Shown: positions 17,805 to 26,471 of the stretch, in pieces
Layout of the letters: the number at the start of each line of letters is the position of its first letter
Numbering within the stretch: the stretch's first letter is position 1
From: Candidatus Wolbachia massiliensis
GTDB taxonomy: Bacteria > Pseudomonadota > Alphaproteobacteria > Rickettsiales > Anaplasmataceae
Length of the DNA: 38,260 nucleotides
Reading direction: 5' to 3'
NCBI RefSeq assembly: GCF_014771645.1
Contig: NZ_CP061738.1
Coordinates: forward strand, 1 to 38,260
The notes under the pieces: generated by a model
Databases searched by the model: none
The model's input: only the letters and a program-made list of their open reading frames with translations
What the model was told of the DNA's origin: nothing
Made by a program: the position numbers and the translations under genes

Positions 17805-18857
17805 CTAAAAGTTCCTTACTATACACTGGTTATGTGAGAGGTCTATTATCTTAAGAAATTCAGTAATCCCATTTTTTATCCTCGTTTTTTTTACATTATT
17901 GACCATGTCACGCAATTTGTAAGAATCACCTAATAGATCAACCAACAATTCTGTCAGATTTTTTTTTGCTTCACTATTCTGCTCGACTATTACAGCCGCC
18001 CCAGAATCTTCAATATATTTTGCGTTATAAAATTGGTGGTTATCTTTCGAATAAGGATAAGGAATATATATAGTAGGACGTTCAGCAAGAGTGATTTCCG
18101 CTATCGAGGTTGCTCCTGCCCTGCTAATTACCAAATGAGCATTAGCTAATCTCTTTTCCATATCGTTAAAAAACTCACTTAACTCACTATTGACTTCCTC
18201 ATTTTTGTACAGGCTTCTGATCTTATTTATATTTTTCTTCGTACACTGTTGTATTACTCTAATTTTCTCTTTTATCCTAATAGGCAAATTACAAATTACA
18301 TCACTGACTACATCATCGAAAAAACTTGCACCTTGACTACCTGCTATGACTAATATGTTTAGCTTTTTTTCAATGCTAAAATAGTTATGTGCTTTTATAT
18401 CAACAAAATTTCCTGTGAAAACATTTTTATTGCCCTGCACATATTTAGTTTCTGGAAAGCTAGTTGCAATTAATTTCGCGCTATTGAAAAAGAATCTATT
18501 TACTCTTCCTAAAACTGTATTTTGTTCATGCAAAATTATAGGTATAGAGAGAACCTTTGCTGCAAGAAGAGTTGGGAAAGAAGCATAGCTGCCAAAACCA
18601 ATAACCAGTTTTGGTTTTAACTTTCTTGTCTGATATAGTGCCAATACACAGCTATATATTAACAAGAGGAAAAACTTAAATTTGTTACTGCTTGGTTTAC
18701 ACAATGGCAAAGTGTAGCTGTCTACGTCAGCACTTTTATCTGTCCTTTTATCAGTAAATAATATACAATTACATCCTCGTGCTTTTATGGCTTTTGCCAA
18801 GGTTATAGCTGGAAAAATGTGTCCACCAGTGCCACCTGTTGCTAGAATGATACCCAT
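17805..18857 (-). CDS. murG: MurG, lipid II-forming GlcNAc transferase
   Basis: Transfers GlcNAc from UDP-GlcNAc to lipid I on the cytosolic face of the inner membrane, making lipid II, the substrate of MurJ. The 350-residue protein has the N-terminal glycine loop GGTGGHIFPA (8-17), the acceptor-domain GFGSYASFP segment, the second glycine loop IAGSQGA near 170, and the donor-site motif SRAGATSIAEITLAERPTI near 243-261. Length is normal and the start at 18857 is the family start. It stands alone, downstream of the IS5 copy. It is one of the core genes trapped between the two direct IS5 copies. Confidence 0.95.
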   Translation of the reverse strand: MGIILATGGTGGHIFPAITLAKAIKARGCNCILFTDKRTDKSADVDSYTLPLCKPSSNKFKFFLLLIYSCVLALYQTRKLKPKLVIGFGSYASFPTLLAAKVLSIPIILHEQNTVLGRVNRFFFNSAKLIATSFPETKYVQGNKNVFTGNFVDIKAHNYFSIEKKLNILVIAGSQGASFFDDVVSDVICNLPIRIKEKIRVIQQCTKKNINKIRSLYKNEEVNSELSEFFNDMEKRLANAHLVISRAGATSIAEITLAERPTIYIPYPYSKDNHQFYNAKYIEDSGAAVIVEQNSEAKKNLTELLVDLLGDSYKLRDMVNNVKKTRIKNGITEFLKIIDLSHNQCIVRNF

Positions 18858-18947
18858 CTGTAAATACCAAATTTATACTAGATTGTTAATCATTATTTAA
18901 TAATTTGCACGTAAAATTTTATTAAGCTTTATGGTAGGGAATTAAAA

Positions 18948-19298
18948 ATGCCTGAAAACAATAGTAAAAAAGAATCCAATGAAAAAAATAAACCCCAAGA
19001 ACAAAGAGGAAGTAGGAGCGGAGGTTTTGTAGAATTGTTAAAAAACATAATAAATGTTCTTTTTAATTCGGTTGTTGATCTACCTCAGCAAGAGCAATAT
19101 ATGGAAAGTACCAACCAAGGTTTAGATGCCAAAAGAAAAAGTCCGGAAGATCTTAACCCGGAGGCAAAGCTAAAGGTTGAAGAAGCAGCTAAGGGGTTAA
19201 AAGAAAGACTACAAAAGTTTGATACTAGCAATCAATCCATCGAAGTCAAAGTACCTGATCAACAAGAGATTAATAGCTCCAAAACAATGGAACGTTAA
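18948..19298 (+). CDS. Small acidic/basic soluble protein, unknown
   Basis: No family is recognised. The 116 residues have a highly charged, Asn/Lys/Glu-rich N-terminus and one amphipathic or weakly hydrophobic segment (FVELLKNIINVLFNSVVDLP, about 25-44). A charged helical tail with a predicted coiled stretch (LKVEEAAKGLKERLQKF) follows. The start is preceded by AGGGA. It is divergent from murG and its stop is separated from the convergent lpd stop by a single base. It probably encodes a real, small lineage-specific protein, and secretion cannot be excluded. Confidence 0.6.
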   Translation: MPENNSKKESNEKNKPQEQRGSRSGGFVELLKNIINVLFNSVVDLPQQEQYMESTNQGLDAKRKSPEDLNPEAKLKVEEAAKGLKERLQKFDTSNQSIEVKVPDQQEINSSKTMER

Positions 19299-19299
19299 C

Positions 19300-20685
19300 T
19301 CAACTGTTCAACGATTCACCATCCGCAGCAAGCACTGATTCGTGTATCATCTCTGAAATGGTTGGATGAGGAAAGATCGTAGATTTTATGTCAAAATTTG
19401 TTCCTTCTAGTTGTTTTACTAGGACAAAATTGCTAATCAACTCTGTTACTTCCGCTCCTATCATATGAGCACCAAGAAGCTCGCCCGTTTTCTTATCTAT
19501 TACTGTTTTTACTAGCCCTTCAGTTTCATCGAGGACAATAGATTTACCATTAAAGTTAGAATAAAATCTTCCTATTTTTATATCATGCCCGTTTTTTATT
19601 GCTTGTTTCTCAGTGAAGCCAATGCTCGCTATTTGCGGATGAGAGTAAGTACAATTTGGTATGCATTCCTTCTTTAACGCATGCACATTTTTACCAGCAA
19701 TCCTTTCAACGCAGATTACTGCTTCATGGCTTGCTTTATGTGCTAAACATGGGGGACCAGCCACATCACCTATTGCATACACACTCGGTTCATTAGTTTC
19801 ATACCATTCATTCGTTTCAATAAAGCCAGAAGAGTTCAATTTAATTTTTGTATTTTCTAAACCTATATTTTCAGTGTTTGCTTGAACGCCAACTGCAACA
19901 ATTACTCTATCAAATTCTTTACTCTCACCACTACTTAGCTGCACTTTAATAGAGTCTTTATTTTTAATAAAAGCTTTTACACTATTGTTTGTGTATATTT
20001 TTATTCCCTGTTTTGTAAATATCTCTTGTGCCAGATTTGAAATATCTTCATCTTCCAATGGCAAAATGGTTTCTTGTTTTTCTATAATTGTTACGTCAAC
20101 TCCAAAAGTGCTATAAAAACTTGCAAATTCTATTCCAATTGCACCTGATCCTATAATCAGCAGTGATTTCGGTAATTTATCCGGAGTCATAGCATGTTGT
20201 GCATTCCATACTAAATCTCCGTCTACTTCTATCCCAGGCAGATTTCGTGCCCTAACACCCGTTGCTAAAATAATATGCTTGGAAGAAATTTCTTGTTCTC
20301 CCTTATCACCAACAACTTTTATAGTATTATTACCCACAAGCTTACCAAAGCCTTTATAAACTTTGATGTCGTTTTTTTTCATTAAATATGCAACACCACC
20401 TGATAATTTACCAACAGCATCTCTTGAGTATTTTACTATTAATTTTATATCAAAGCTTACCTCTTTCGCTTTTATGCCTGATTTTTCTGATTCTTTTATA
20501 AGTCTATAAATCTCAGACTTTCCAAGTAGAGACTTTGTTGGTATACATCCCCAATTTAAGCATATACCGCCTAGATTTTCTTCCTTTTCAACAATTGCAG
20601 TTTTAAACCCAAGTTGTCTCGCTCTAATTGCTGCTATATAACCACCAGGACCGCTACCTATGACTATAATATCATACTCACTCAT
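19300..20685 (-). CDS. lpdA: Dihydrolipoamide dehydrogenase (E3), first copy
   Basis: A FAD-dependent E3 subunit that reoxidises lipoyl groups of 2-oxoacid dehydrogenase complexes with NAD+. The FAD dinucleotide fold GSGPGGY (10-16), the redox disulfide in GGICLNWGCIP (Cys42, Cys47), an NAD fold GSGAIGIEFASFY, the FAD-contacting AIGDVAGPP, and the C-terminal active-site FPHPTISEM are all present in 461 residues. The CLNWGC version is typical of the alphaproteobacterial E3 of the pyruvate dehydrogenase complex; that assignment is an inference. Transcribed divergently from the BamB-like gene. Confidence 0.93.
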   Translation of the reverse strand: MSEYDIIVIGSGPGGYIAAIRARQLGFKTAIVEKEENLGGICLNWGCIPTKSLLGKSEIYRLIKESEKSGIKAKEVSFDIKLIVKYSRDAVGKLSGGVAYLMKKNDIKVYKGFGKLVGNNTIKVVGDKGEQEISSKHIILATGVRARNLPGIEVDGDLVWNAQHAMTPDKLPKSLLIIGSGAIGIEFASFYSTFGVDVTIIEKQETILPLEDEDISNLAQEIFTKQGIKIYTNNSVKAFIKNKDSIKVQLSSGESKEFDRVIVAVGVQANTENIGLENTKIKLNSSGFIETNEWYETNEPSVYAIGDVAGPPCLAHKASHEAVICVERIAGKNVHALKKECIPNCTYSHPQIASIGFTEKQAIKNGHDIKIGRFYSNFNGKSIVLDETEGLVKTVIDKKTGELLGAHMIGAEVTELISNFVLVKQLEGTNFDIKSTIFPHPTISEMIHESVLAADGESLNS

Positions 20686-20757
20686 TAGTTTTCTTCGTAT
20701 TTAAAAGACTATATATACCAGATGGAACACGCGTGATCAATGATTGCAGCAATTCTT

Positions 20758-20795
20758 AATAAGGGGGCGGAAGGACTCTAAATTTTGTCCTTATT
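20758..20795. other. Competing hairpins in the lpd / BamB-like divergent gap
   Basis: Two mutually exclusive pairings are possible: AAGGAC (20771-20776) with GTCCTT (20787-20792), or AATAAGG (20758-20764) with CCTTATT (20789-20795). It lies about 70-110 bases from each divergent start. It may be an operator, a leader hairpin or chance. The rest of the 220-base gap is AT-rich and should hold both promoters. Confidence 0.25.
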
Positions 20796-20905
20796 TTACA
20801 CAGCAATATAAATATTTATTTATAAGTTAGATATATGATAAGAACATTTTCATTGTGATTAATGCTTCTAGTATGTATATTAATGGATCTTGTATTCAAT
20901 AAGTA

Positions 20906-22015
20906 ATGAAAGTAATAATAGTTATGATAATGTTATTGTGTAGTAATTACACAATGGCAAGCGAGCGAGTAAGTTTAGTGGATAAAAGATTATCCCAAGG
21001 GTATGTGGCTCCAGTACTTACAGAAAATAGTGTTATTCTGACAGATAAACATGGCACCTTATATTCCTTTGATATGGACAACTCAAGGATTATAAATTGG
21101 AAATTGCATCTCCCACACAAGAACAAAATTGGTAACATGAGTCTGTCGTGTCATAGTGGAAACGTTTTTTTCATAGTGGACAACATTTTACATGTAATAG
21201 ATGCAAAGACTGGCGAGATTCAGTGGGAAAAAGAATTGAGAGCCCCAGCAAGAGGAAGAGCAGTAGTAATAAATAACAAGCTGGTAGTATTGACCATTGA
21301 TAACTATCTACATATGTTTGATATAAAAGATGGTAGCCTTATTTGGACTTACCAAAATGGTATCAATGAGGTTCGCGGTTTATATTCCATATCGCCGGTA
21401 ATTTCTAATGATAAAATAATAGCGCCGTTTTCAAATGGCGAGCTAATAGCTTTTAGTGAAGATGGCAAAAAATTGTGGGACCAAAAATTATCTACGAATC
21501 TTTTGGACACACAGCTCACAGATGTAACCACTACACCAAGAGTGCTTGGTGATATTTTGATAGCTACAAATAATTCTTATATCTATGGTATTGACGTAAA
21601 ATCAGGAAACGTTTTATGGTCAAAACCATTACAAGTAAAAAGTGTATCAGACATTGAATCATATTATAGCCCTCTTATCCCTGCAGAGAGACAAAGAAAA
21701 GGCGGAAGAATTTTTATAGTTACTAAAGACAATAAAATAATTGGTATCGATATACTAAGCGGTGAAACAGTCTGGACATCTGATTTAATAGAAAACACAC
21801 AATTGTTTGCTCCAATTATGTATGCTCATACGCTATGGGTAACAAGTGATAAAGGTTTAATATTTGCTTTTCCTGGATCTGAAAATAAAGGAAAGGCAAT
21901 CAAAATACCGGGTAATGTGTTTCACACTCCAGTGTTTACCCATGATAAGATATATATAACAACTGAAGGAAATGGCGTTTACTCATTAGAAAATAGGTTT
22001 GTTTTTTATGACTGA
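20906..22015 (+). CDS. BamB-like PQQ-repeat beta-propeller lipoprotein/periplasmic protein
   Basis: A 369-residue protein with a cleavable N-terminal signal peptide (MKVIIVMIMLLCSNYTMAS) and repeated strands carrying the PQQ/quinoprotein signatures. Examples are IDAKTGEIQWEK, FDIKDGSLIWTYQ, IDVKSGNVLWS and IDILSGETVWTS, each about 40-45 residues apart, as in an eight-bladed propeller. The closest functional type is BamB, the outer-membrane beta-barrel assembly accessory. A cysteine lies in the signal region (LLCSN), but the lipobox is not perfect, so lipidation is uncertain. Its stop overlaps the start of the second lpd by 8 bases, so these genes are one operon although their functions are unrelated. 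Confidence 0.8.
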   Translation: MKVIIVMIMLLCSNYTMASERVSLVDKRLSQGYVAPVLTENSVILTDKHGTLYSFDMDNSRIINWKLHLPHKNKIGNMSLSCHSGNVFFIVDNILHVIDAKTGEIQWEKELRAPARGRAVVINNKLVVLTIDNYLHMFDIKDGSLIWTYQNGINEVRGLYSISPVISNDKIIAPFSNGELIAFSEDGKKLWDQKLSTNLLDTQLTDVTTTPRVLGDILIATNNSYIYGIDVKSGNVLWSKPLQVKSVSDIESYYSPLIPAERQRKGGRIFIVTKDNKIIGIDILSGETVWTSDLIENTQLFAPIMYAHTLWVTSDKGLIFAFPGSENKGKAIKIPGNVFHTPVFTHDKIYITTEGNGVYSLENRFVFYD

Positions 22016-23399
22016 TTATGATCTGATTGTTATAGGTGGTGGTCCAGGCGGTTATAAGTGTGCTATTGCTGCTAAAAAACTTGGATTGGGTAATGTTGCA
22101 TGTATAGACAAGAACAGCATTTTTGGTGGCACATGTTTGCGGGTTGGATGTATACCTTCCAAAGCGTTACTTAATTCCTCTTATAAGTATATTCACACAA
22201 AAAATAATCTATCAAAATTCGGCATAAAAGTTAATGATATAAGTTTCGATCTAAAAGAAATGCTAGAATACAAGGACAATGGAGTTCAGGAACTTGGAAA
22301 AGGTATAGAATATCTATTTAACCTTCATAAAATCACTAAAATCAATGGCCTTGGAAAAATTACTTCTTTTGATCAGGGTAACCTTGAAGTTTCAGTTGAT
22401 GGTAAGGTACTAAAGACAAAAAACATAGTAATTGCAACTGGTTCTGATATTAGCTCTCTGCCAGGGATTAACATCGATGAGAAAAATATTATTTCATCAA
22501 CTGGTGCATTATCTTTCACTGAAGTGCCAAAAAAACTCGTTGTAATCGGAGCTGGGGCAATAGGACTTGAAATGTCTTCTGTATGGAGCAGGTTGGGATC
22601 TGAAGTTACTGTAGTAGAGTTTTTCGATAGAGTCGCTGCAGCAATGGATGGAGAATTAAGTAAGTCTCTGCTTTCTAGTCTGCAAAAACAAGGAATAAAA
22701 TTTTTACTTAGCACTAAAGTTGAAGAGATAAAACAAAGCAGTAATTCTTTGAGTGTGAAAGTTTGCTCTGCTCAAGATAATCAAACAAACACTATAGAAA
22801 CAGATAAAGTGTTAGTTGCAGTTGGCCGCAAACCGTACACTGAGGGCCTTAGTATCGATGAAAAAATAGAAAAGGATAATCGCGGTTTTGTTAAAGTTAA
22901 CAATAGATATGAAACTAATGTAAAAGGAATATTTGCCATCGGTGACGTGATTGGTGGAGCAATGCTTGCTCATAAGGCAGAGGAAGAAGGAGTGGCAGTT
23001 GCAGAGATAATAGCAGGACAGTCACCTCACGTTGATTATGAAATCATACCATCTGTCATTTACACTCATCCTGCAGTTTCCTCAATCGGCAAAACTGAAG
23101 AAGAATTGAAAAGCGCCAACCGCAAGTATAAAGTTGGTAAATGCCAATTTGCTGCAAACGGCAGGGCAAAAATCACTGGTGATGCTGAAGGGTTTGTGAA
23201 AGTGTTAACTTGCAGCACCACAGATACAATATTAGGCGTGCATATTATAGGGGCATATGCTGATACGCTAATTAATGAAGCAGCAGTCGCAATGGCATAT
23301 GGTGCAGCAGCAGAGGATATATACAGAATTTGTCACTCCCATCCTGATGTAAACGAAGCTTTCCGTGATGCGTGCATCGATGCTTTCTTTAAAAAGTAA
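22008..23399 (+). CDS. Dihydrolipoamide dehydrogenase (E3), second copy
   Basis: A second E3-type flavoprotein (463 residues), clearly diverged from the one at 19.3-20.7 kb. It has GGGPGGY (10-16), the redox pair in GGTCLRVGCIP (Cys43, Cys48), GAGAIGLEMSSVW, AIGDVIGG and the C-terminal HSHPDVNEAF. The CLRVGC version is the one common to the 2-oxoglutarate dehydrogenase E3 of alphaproteobacteria and mitochondria. I use the ATG at 22008, which gives MTDYDL and an 8-base overlap with the upstream gene; an in-frame TTG at 21999 is less likely. xerC follows two bases after its stop. Confidence 0.92.
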   Translation: MTDYDLIVIGGGPGGYKCAIAAKKLGLGNVACIDKNSIFGGTCLRVGCIPSKALLNSSYKYIHTKNNLSKFGIKVNDISFDLKEMLEYKDNGVQELGKGIEYLFNLHKITKINGLGKITSFDQGNLEVSVDGKVLKTKNIVIATGSDISSLPGINIDEKNIISSTGALSFTEVPKKLVVIGAGAIGLEMSSVWSRLGSEVTVVEFFDRVAAAMDGELSKSLLSSLQKQGIKFLLSTKVEEIKQSSNSLSVKVCSAQDNQTNTIETDKVLVAVGRKPYTEGLSIDEKIEKDNRGFVKVNNRYETNVKGIFAIGDVIGGAMLAHKAEEEGVAVAEIIAGQSPHVDYEIIPSVIYTHPAVSSIGKTEEELKSANRKYKVGKCQFAANGRAKITGDAEGFVKVLTCSTTDTILGVHIIGAYADTLINEAAVAMAYGAAAEDIYRICHSHPDVNEAFRDACIDAFFKK

Positions 23400-23401
23400 C
23401 T

Positions 23402-24331
23402 GTGAACCTCGGTTCAATTATTGAAAATTGGTATGAGTGGCTGAGATGCAATAGATCTTATTCGCTTAACACTTTAGAATCATACATGAGAGACTTAAAA
23501 GATCTCATAAGTTTTCTCGGCACTCACATTGGTGAAGAAGTAAATATTGGCTCTTTGGAAAAATTGAGCGTACCTGAACTAAGAAGCTGGCTTAGTTTTC
23601 GTTATGCAAGGGGTGTAAATGCAAGGTCTAACACTCGTGCATTGTCAGTAATCAGAAATTTTTTCAAGTATATAAAAAATAACTATGAAATAAACAATGA
23701 GGCTGTGTTTTCCTTGTCAAGGCCAATTCAAAGGAGAACTCTGCCCAAAGCATTATCAATACCTGATATAAAAACTTTAGTGAAGAAAACGAAGTTGTCC
23801 GACCTGGGTGAACCTTGGGTGATAAAAAGAGAAATTGCAATTATTATCCTGTTATATGGTACAGGCTTAAGAATCAGTGAAGCGCTGAACCTTAAAGTCA
23901 GTGATATTAACAATGAAAGCTTAATAGTTACAGGTAAGGGAGACAAGCAAAGGGAGGTATTTATTCTTCCGGTAGTAAAAAAATGCATACAAGAATATGT
24001 CAAAGCTTGTCCTTACCTTGGTATTAACAGTGAAACACAATATCTTTTTGTAGGAGTAAGAGGAAAAAAACTGGGAAGAACTTATGTTGCCAATCGTTTA
24101 CAGAAAATAAGAAGAATGTTAAATTTGCCAGAAATTTTATCTCCACACGCATTTCGTCATAGCTTTGCTACCCATTTACTTCAAAAAGATATTGATCTTA
24201 GGTCAATACAACAACTGCTCGGCCATTCAAACCTGGAAACCACCCAGGTTTACACTCACTTAAATTATCAAGATGTTTTTGATATGTATAAAAACTTTCA
24301 GCAGAGCCTAGAAAAAAAGTCGAAATCCTAA
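23402..24331 (+). CDS. xerC: Tyrosine recombinase XerC
   Basis: A site-specific recombinase that, with XerD, resolves chromosome dimers at dif. The 309 residues contain the SAM-like N-terminal core-binding domain and the catalytic domain with all conserved residues: Arg147 (GTGLRISEAL), Lys169 (VTGKGDKQR), His239 and Arg242 (SPHAFRHSFATHL), His265 (LLGHSNLETT) and the nucleophile Tyr274 (QVYTHL). The N-terminal pattern with LRSWLS and the phrase RSNTRALSVIRNFFKYI favour XerC over XerD. It starts with GTG at 23402, two bases after lpd, and is the third gene of the BamB-like/lpd/xerC operon. No dif site was recognised in the window. Confidence 0.9.
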   Translation: MNLGSIIENWYEWLRCNRSYSLNTLESYMRDLKDLISFLGTHIGEEVNIGSLEKLSVPELRSWLSFRYARGVNARSNTRALSVIRNFFKYIKNNYEINNEAVFSLSRPIQRRTLPKALSIPDIKTLVKKTKLSDLGEPWVIKREIAIIILLYGTGLRISEALNLKVSDINNESLIVTGKGDKQREVFILPVVKKCIQEYVKACPYLGINSETQYLFVGVRGKKLGRTYVANRLQKIRRMLNLPEILSPHAFRHSFATHLLQKDIDLRSIQQLLGHSNLETTQVYTHLNYQDVFDMYKNFQQSLEKKSKS

Positions 24332-24357
24332 AATTCTCATTTGCCTATAACTGAAGC

Positions 24358-24548
24358 CTAAAACTCAATCAGTTGTTCGGAACTTTCAGTATAAACTGAA
24401 GATGAAGAGAACCTTGCTCCAATACAGTCCTTATGACCAAGGTTTAAGACAGCTCCCCCTTCTCTATATAGCTTTACTTTGTAATGCTGATAAAGACTTA
24501 ATATAAGGTTTAGGCAAATTTTCGACGTTCGCTTTCCCAATAATGAGA
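24358..24548 (-). pseudogene. Possible C-terminal fragment of an unknown gene cut by IS5
   Basis: On the minus strand about 63 codons are open from the IS5 copy 2 left end down to a stop at 24358, including the segment YREGGAVLNLGHKDCIGARF and a Ser/Glu-rich tail. It reads like the end of a real protein whose 5' part would lie where the IS now is. I do not recognise the family and cannot exclude a chance open frame. Confidence 0.3.
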
Positions 24549-25509
24549 AGACTTGCTGCAAAATAGTGTAAAAGATGGTAAAGTAAGAAAAAGAGGGATG
24601 AGAAGTGAGGGAAAATGAGTCTAAATTACCATAAAGTAAATAAACACCCAAGAAATTTTCGAGATATAACGGGATTGAAAATAGAAGAATTCGAAAAAAT
24701 TGTTAAAAAAGTAAGGCCAGAGTGGGAAAAGCTTGAAAAACAGAAAAAGCGCCACGGAAGAACTGCTAAATTACCAACGCTGGAAGATAAAATGCTTTGC
24801 GTAATTTTGTATTATCGGACCTACATAACCCACAGATTTTTGGGCTGCCTTTTCAATTTACATAATGCAAATATTTGCCGACTTTTGAAGAAAATAGAGC
24901 CGCTACTGGCCAAAAAAATTACCATAAAAAAGGACAGAACCCTAACTCCAGAGAGGATTTTGAAGGTACTGGCAGATGTTACAGAACAGCAGATACAGCA
25001 GCCAAAAGAAAGCAAAAAACGTAAGAGATCTTACTCAGGAAAGAAAAAAATGACGACTATGAAAACAGAAATTGTGATCGAAGAAAGTGGGCAAATTCTA
25101 TCGGTTTCAAGATCTTACCGTGGGAAAATTCACGATTTTCGGATAAGAAAACAGGAGAAATTGCTGCCTACGGACAGTATAAAGCATGCTGATTCTGGCT
25201 ATCAGGGATGGCAAAAGTTGCAAAGTAATGTTGTGATACCATACAAAAAATACCGAAAAAAGCTACTAACTGAGGAGCAAAAGGAGCACAACCGAGAGTT
25301 GGCATCATTTAGAATGAGGGTCGAAAATAAGATACGAGAATTGAAAATATTCAAGATTTTGTCGTACGTTTACCGCAACTTTCAGAAAAAATATAACATG
25401 AGATTTAACATAATAGCTGGTCTCGTGAATTTGAGGCATGGGTTTTAGCCAACTGCTTTTTTAACCTAATTTATCCTGAAATTAGTACGTACCACTTCGC
25501 AGCAGGTCT
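24549..25509 (+). mobile_element. IS5-family insertion sequence, copy 2 (961 bp)
   Basis: The same length, orientation and terminal repeats as copy 1, with an offset of 7823 bases. No target duplication is visible. The right end abuts an inverted 194-bp fragment of the same element at 25510, so one flank is not original chromosome. Confidence 0.9.
24615..25448 (+). CDS. IS5-family transposase (copy 2)
   Basis: A complete 277-residue transposase, identical in sequence to the copy 1 product, with the same candidate DDE residues (Asp121, Asp193, Glu237). The only nucleotide difference I found in the gene is silent, at 24797. Both copies keep an unbroken frame, so either could supply transposase. 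It lies immediately downstream of xerC and away from any other intact host gene. Confidence 0.9.
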   Translation: MSLNYHKVNKHPRNFRDITGLKIEEFEKIVKKVRPEWEKLEKQKKRHGRTAKLPTLEDKMLCVILYYRTYITHRFLGCLFNLHNANICRLLKKIEPLLAKKITIKKDRTLTPERILKVLADVTEQQIQQPKESKKRKRSYSGKKKMTTMKTEIVIEESGQILSVSRSYRGKIHDFRIRKQEKLLPTDSIKHADSGYQGWQKLQSNVVIPYKKYRKKLLTEEQKEHNRELASFRMRVENKIRELKIFKILSYVYRNFQKKYNMRFNIIAGLVNLRHGF

Positions 25510-25703
25510 TGTTTTTCAAGCTTTTCCCACTCTGGCCTTACTTTTTTAACAATTTTTTCGAATTCTTCTATTTTCAATCCCGTTATATCTCGAAAATTTC
25601 TTGGGTGTTTATTTACTTTATGGTAATTTAGACTCATTTTCCCTCACTTCTCATCCCTCTTTTTCTTACTTTACCATCTTTTACACTATTTTGCAGCAAG
25701 TCT
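25510..25703 (-). mobile_element. IS5 left-end fragment, inverted (194 bp)
   Basis: The reverse complement of the first 194 bases of the IS5 element, containing the left terminal repeat, the ribosome site and the first 43 codons of the transposase. It is back to back with copy 2, so the two right-hand boundaries form a partial palindrome. The outer terminal repeat, at 25688-25703, sits inside an IS630 transposase gene. Probably the remnant of a third IS5 copy that copy 2 later inserted into or recombined with. Confidence 0.85.
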
Positions 25704-26101
25704 AGTCTTTTTTTGCGTGTAAATCCAATTTTTTTCAGAGCTCTATGAATTGTTTGACGACTTATATTGCCCCATAGTTTAGCCACCTCTGACTGTGTTT
25801 TATCGCCATGTTTTTTCACAAATTCTGCAAACGCATTCCAGTCGGTAATTTTATGATTATAGCCCCTATTCCCCAGTTTCTTCGATTGAAAATCTCCTGT
25901 TTCTTTGCGCCTTTTCTCCCATTTATACAATGTTACTCTACCAATTTTGAATCTCTTTGCTACTGCTGTTTTACTCTCTCCTTCATCCAACGCCTGGATG
26001 ACTTTTTTCCTTAAGTCATAGCTATATGCTGCTGGCACTTTTACCTTTTCATTACCCTAAGCCCCTATTCTATCCTGTTTCTACTTTTATGAGAAGGGCT
26101 A
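25704..26101 (-). mobile_element. IS630-family element, 5' part (truncated transposase)
   Basis: The transposase starts at 26038 on the minus strand. It codes for about 111 native residues of an IS630-type N-terminus: a first helix-turn-helix (YDLRKKVIQALDEG then KTAVAKRFKIG and TLYKWEKRRKETGDF) and a second one (WNAFAEFVKKHGDKTQSEVA then SRQTIHRALKKIGF). It is then cut by the IS5 fragment, after which the frame reads IS5 antisense. The DDE domain is lost. The outer end reaches a TA at 26102, where an IS256 copy resumes, which fits the TA target preference of IS630/Tc1-mariner elements. Confidence 0.8.
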
Positions 26102-26400
26102 TAAATGTATGTACAATATATTGGGCATAGACCAAAATGGCAGAAAAGAAGTCCTGGGCTTTTATTTGGCTGAAAGTGAAGGAGCTAACTTTTGGTTGGG
26201 AGTGCTAAATAACCTCAAAGAAAGAGGAGTAGAAGATATTCTGATTGCATGTGTAGATGGGCTAAAAAGCTTTCCTGCAGCCATCAACAGTGTATTTCCC
26301 AGTGCAGAAGTGCAGCTATGTATAGTACACCAAATAAGAAATTCTCTGAAATATGTATCCAGTAAAGATGTGAAAGTTTTCATGAATGATTTGAAAAAAA
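26102..26400 (+). mobile_element. IS256-family internal fragment, sense (299 bp)
   Basis: Matches 27310-27608 of the full IS256 copy base for base as far as I can read, encoding MYNILGIDQNG onward through the second catalytic Asp region. It stops abruptly at an IS256 terminal repeat of opposite orientation. The open frame at 26109-26438 is this fragment plus terminal-repeat sequence and is not a gene. Confidence 0.85.
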
Positions 26401-26471
26401 GGGAATGTTCAAAAAAGTGTGTCAAGCCGCATTTTTAGTTCAACTCAATTTTCAATCTATCAGGAAAGAAA
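26401..26471 (-). mobile_element. IS256 right-end fragment, inverted (71 bp)
   Basis: The reverse complement of 27946-28016, beginning exactly with the outer base of the terminal repeat, GGGAATGTTC. It interrupts the sense fragment to its left and is itself interrupted by the next inverted end at 26472. Confidence 0.85.

Noticed and set aside
25634-26038. A 134-codon frame taken as a complete small HTH regulator
   Set aside because: Its C-terminal codons are antisense IS5 sequence and the rest is the N-terminal part of an IS630 transposase, so it is a truncation product.
26109-26438. A short IS256 open frame as a separate gene
   Set aside because: It is a duplicated internal fragment of the IS256 transposase ending in terminal-repeat sequence.
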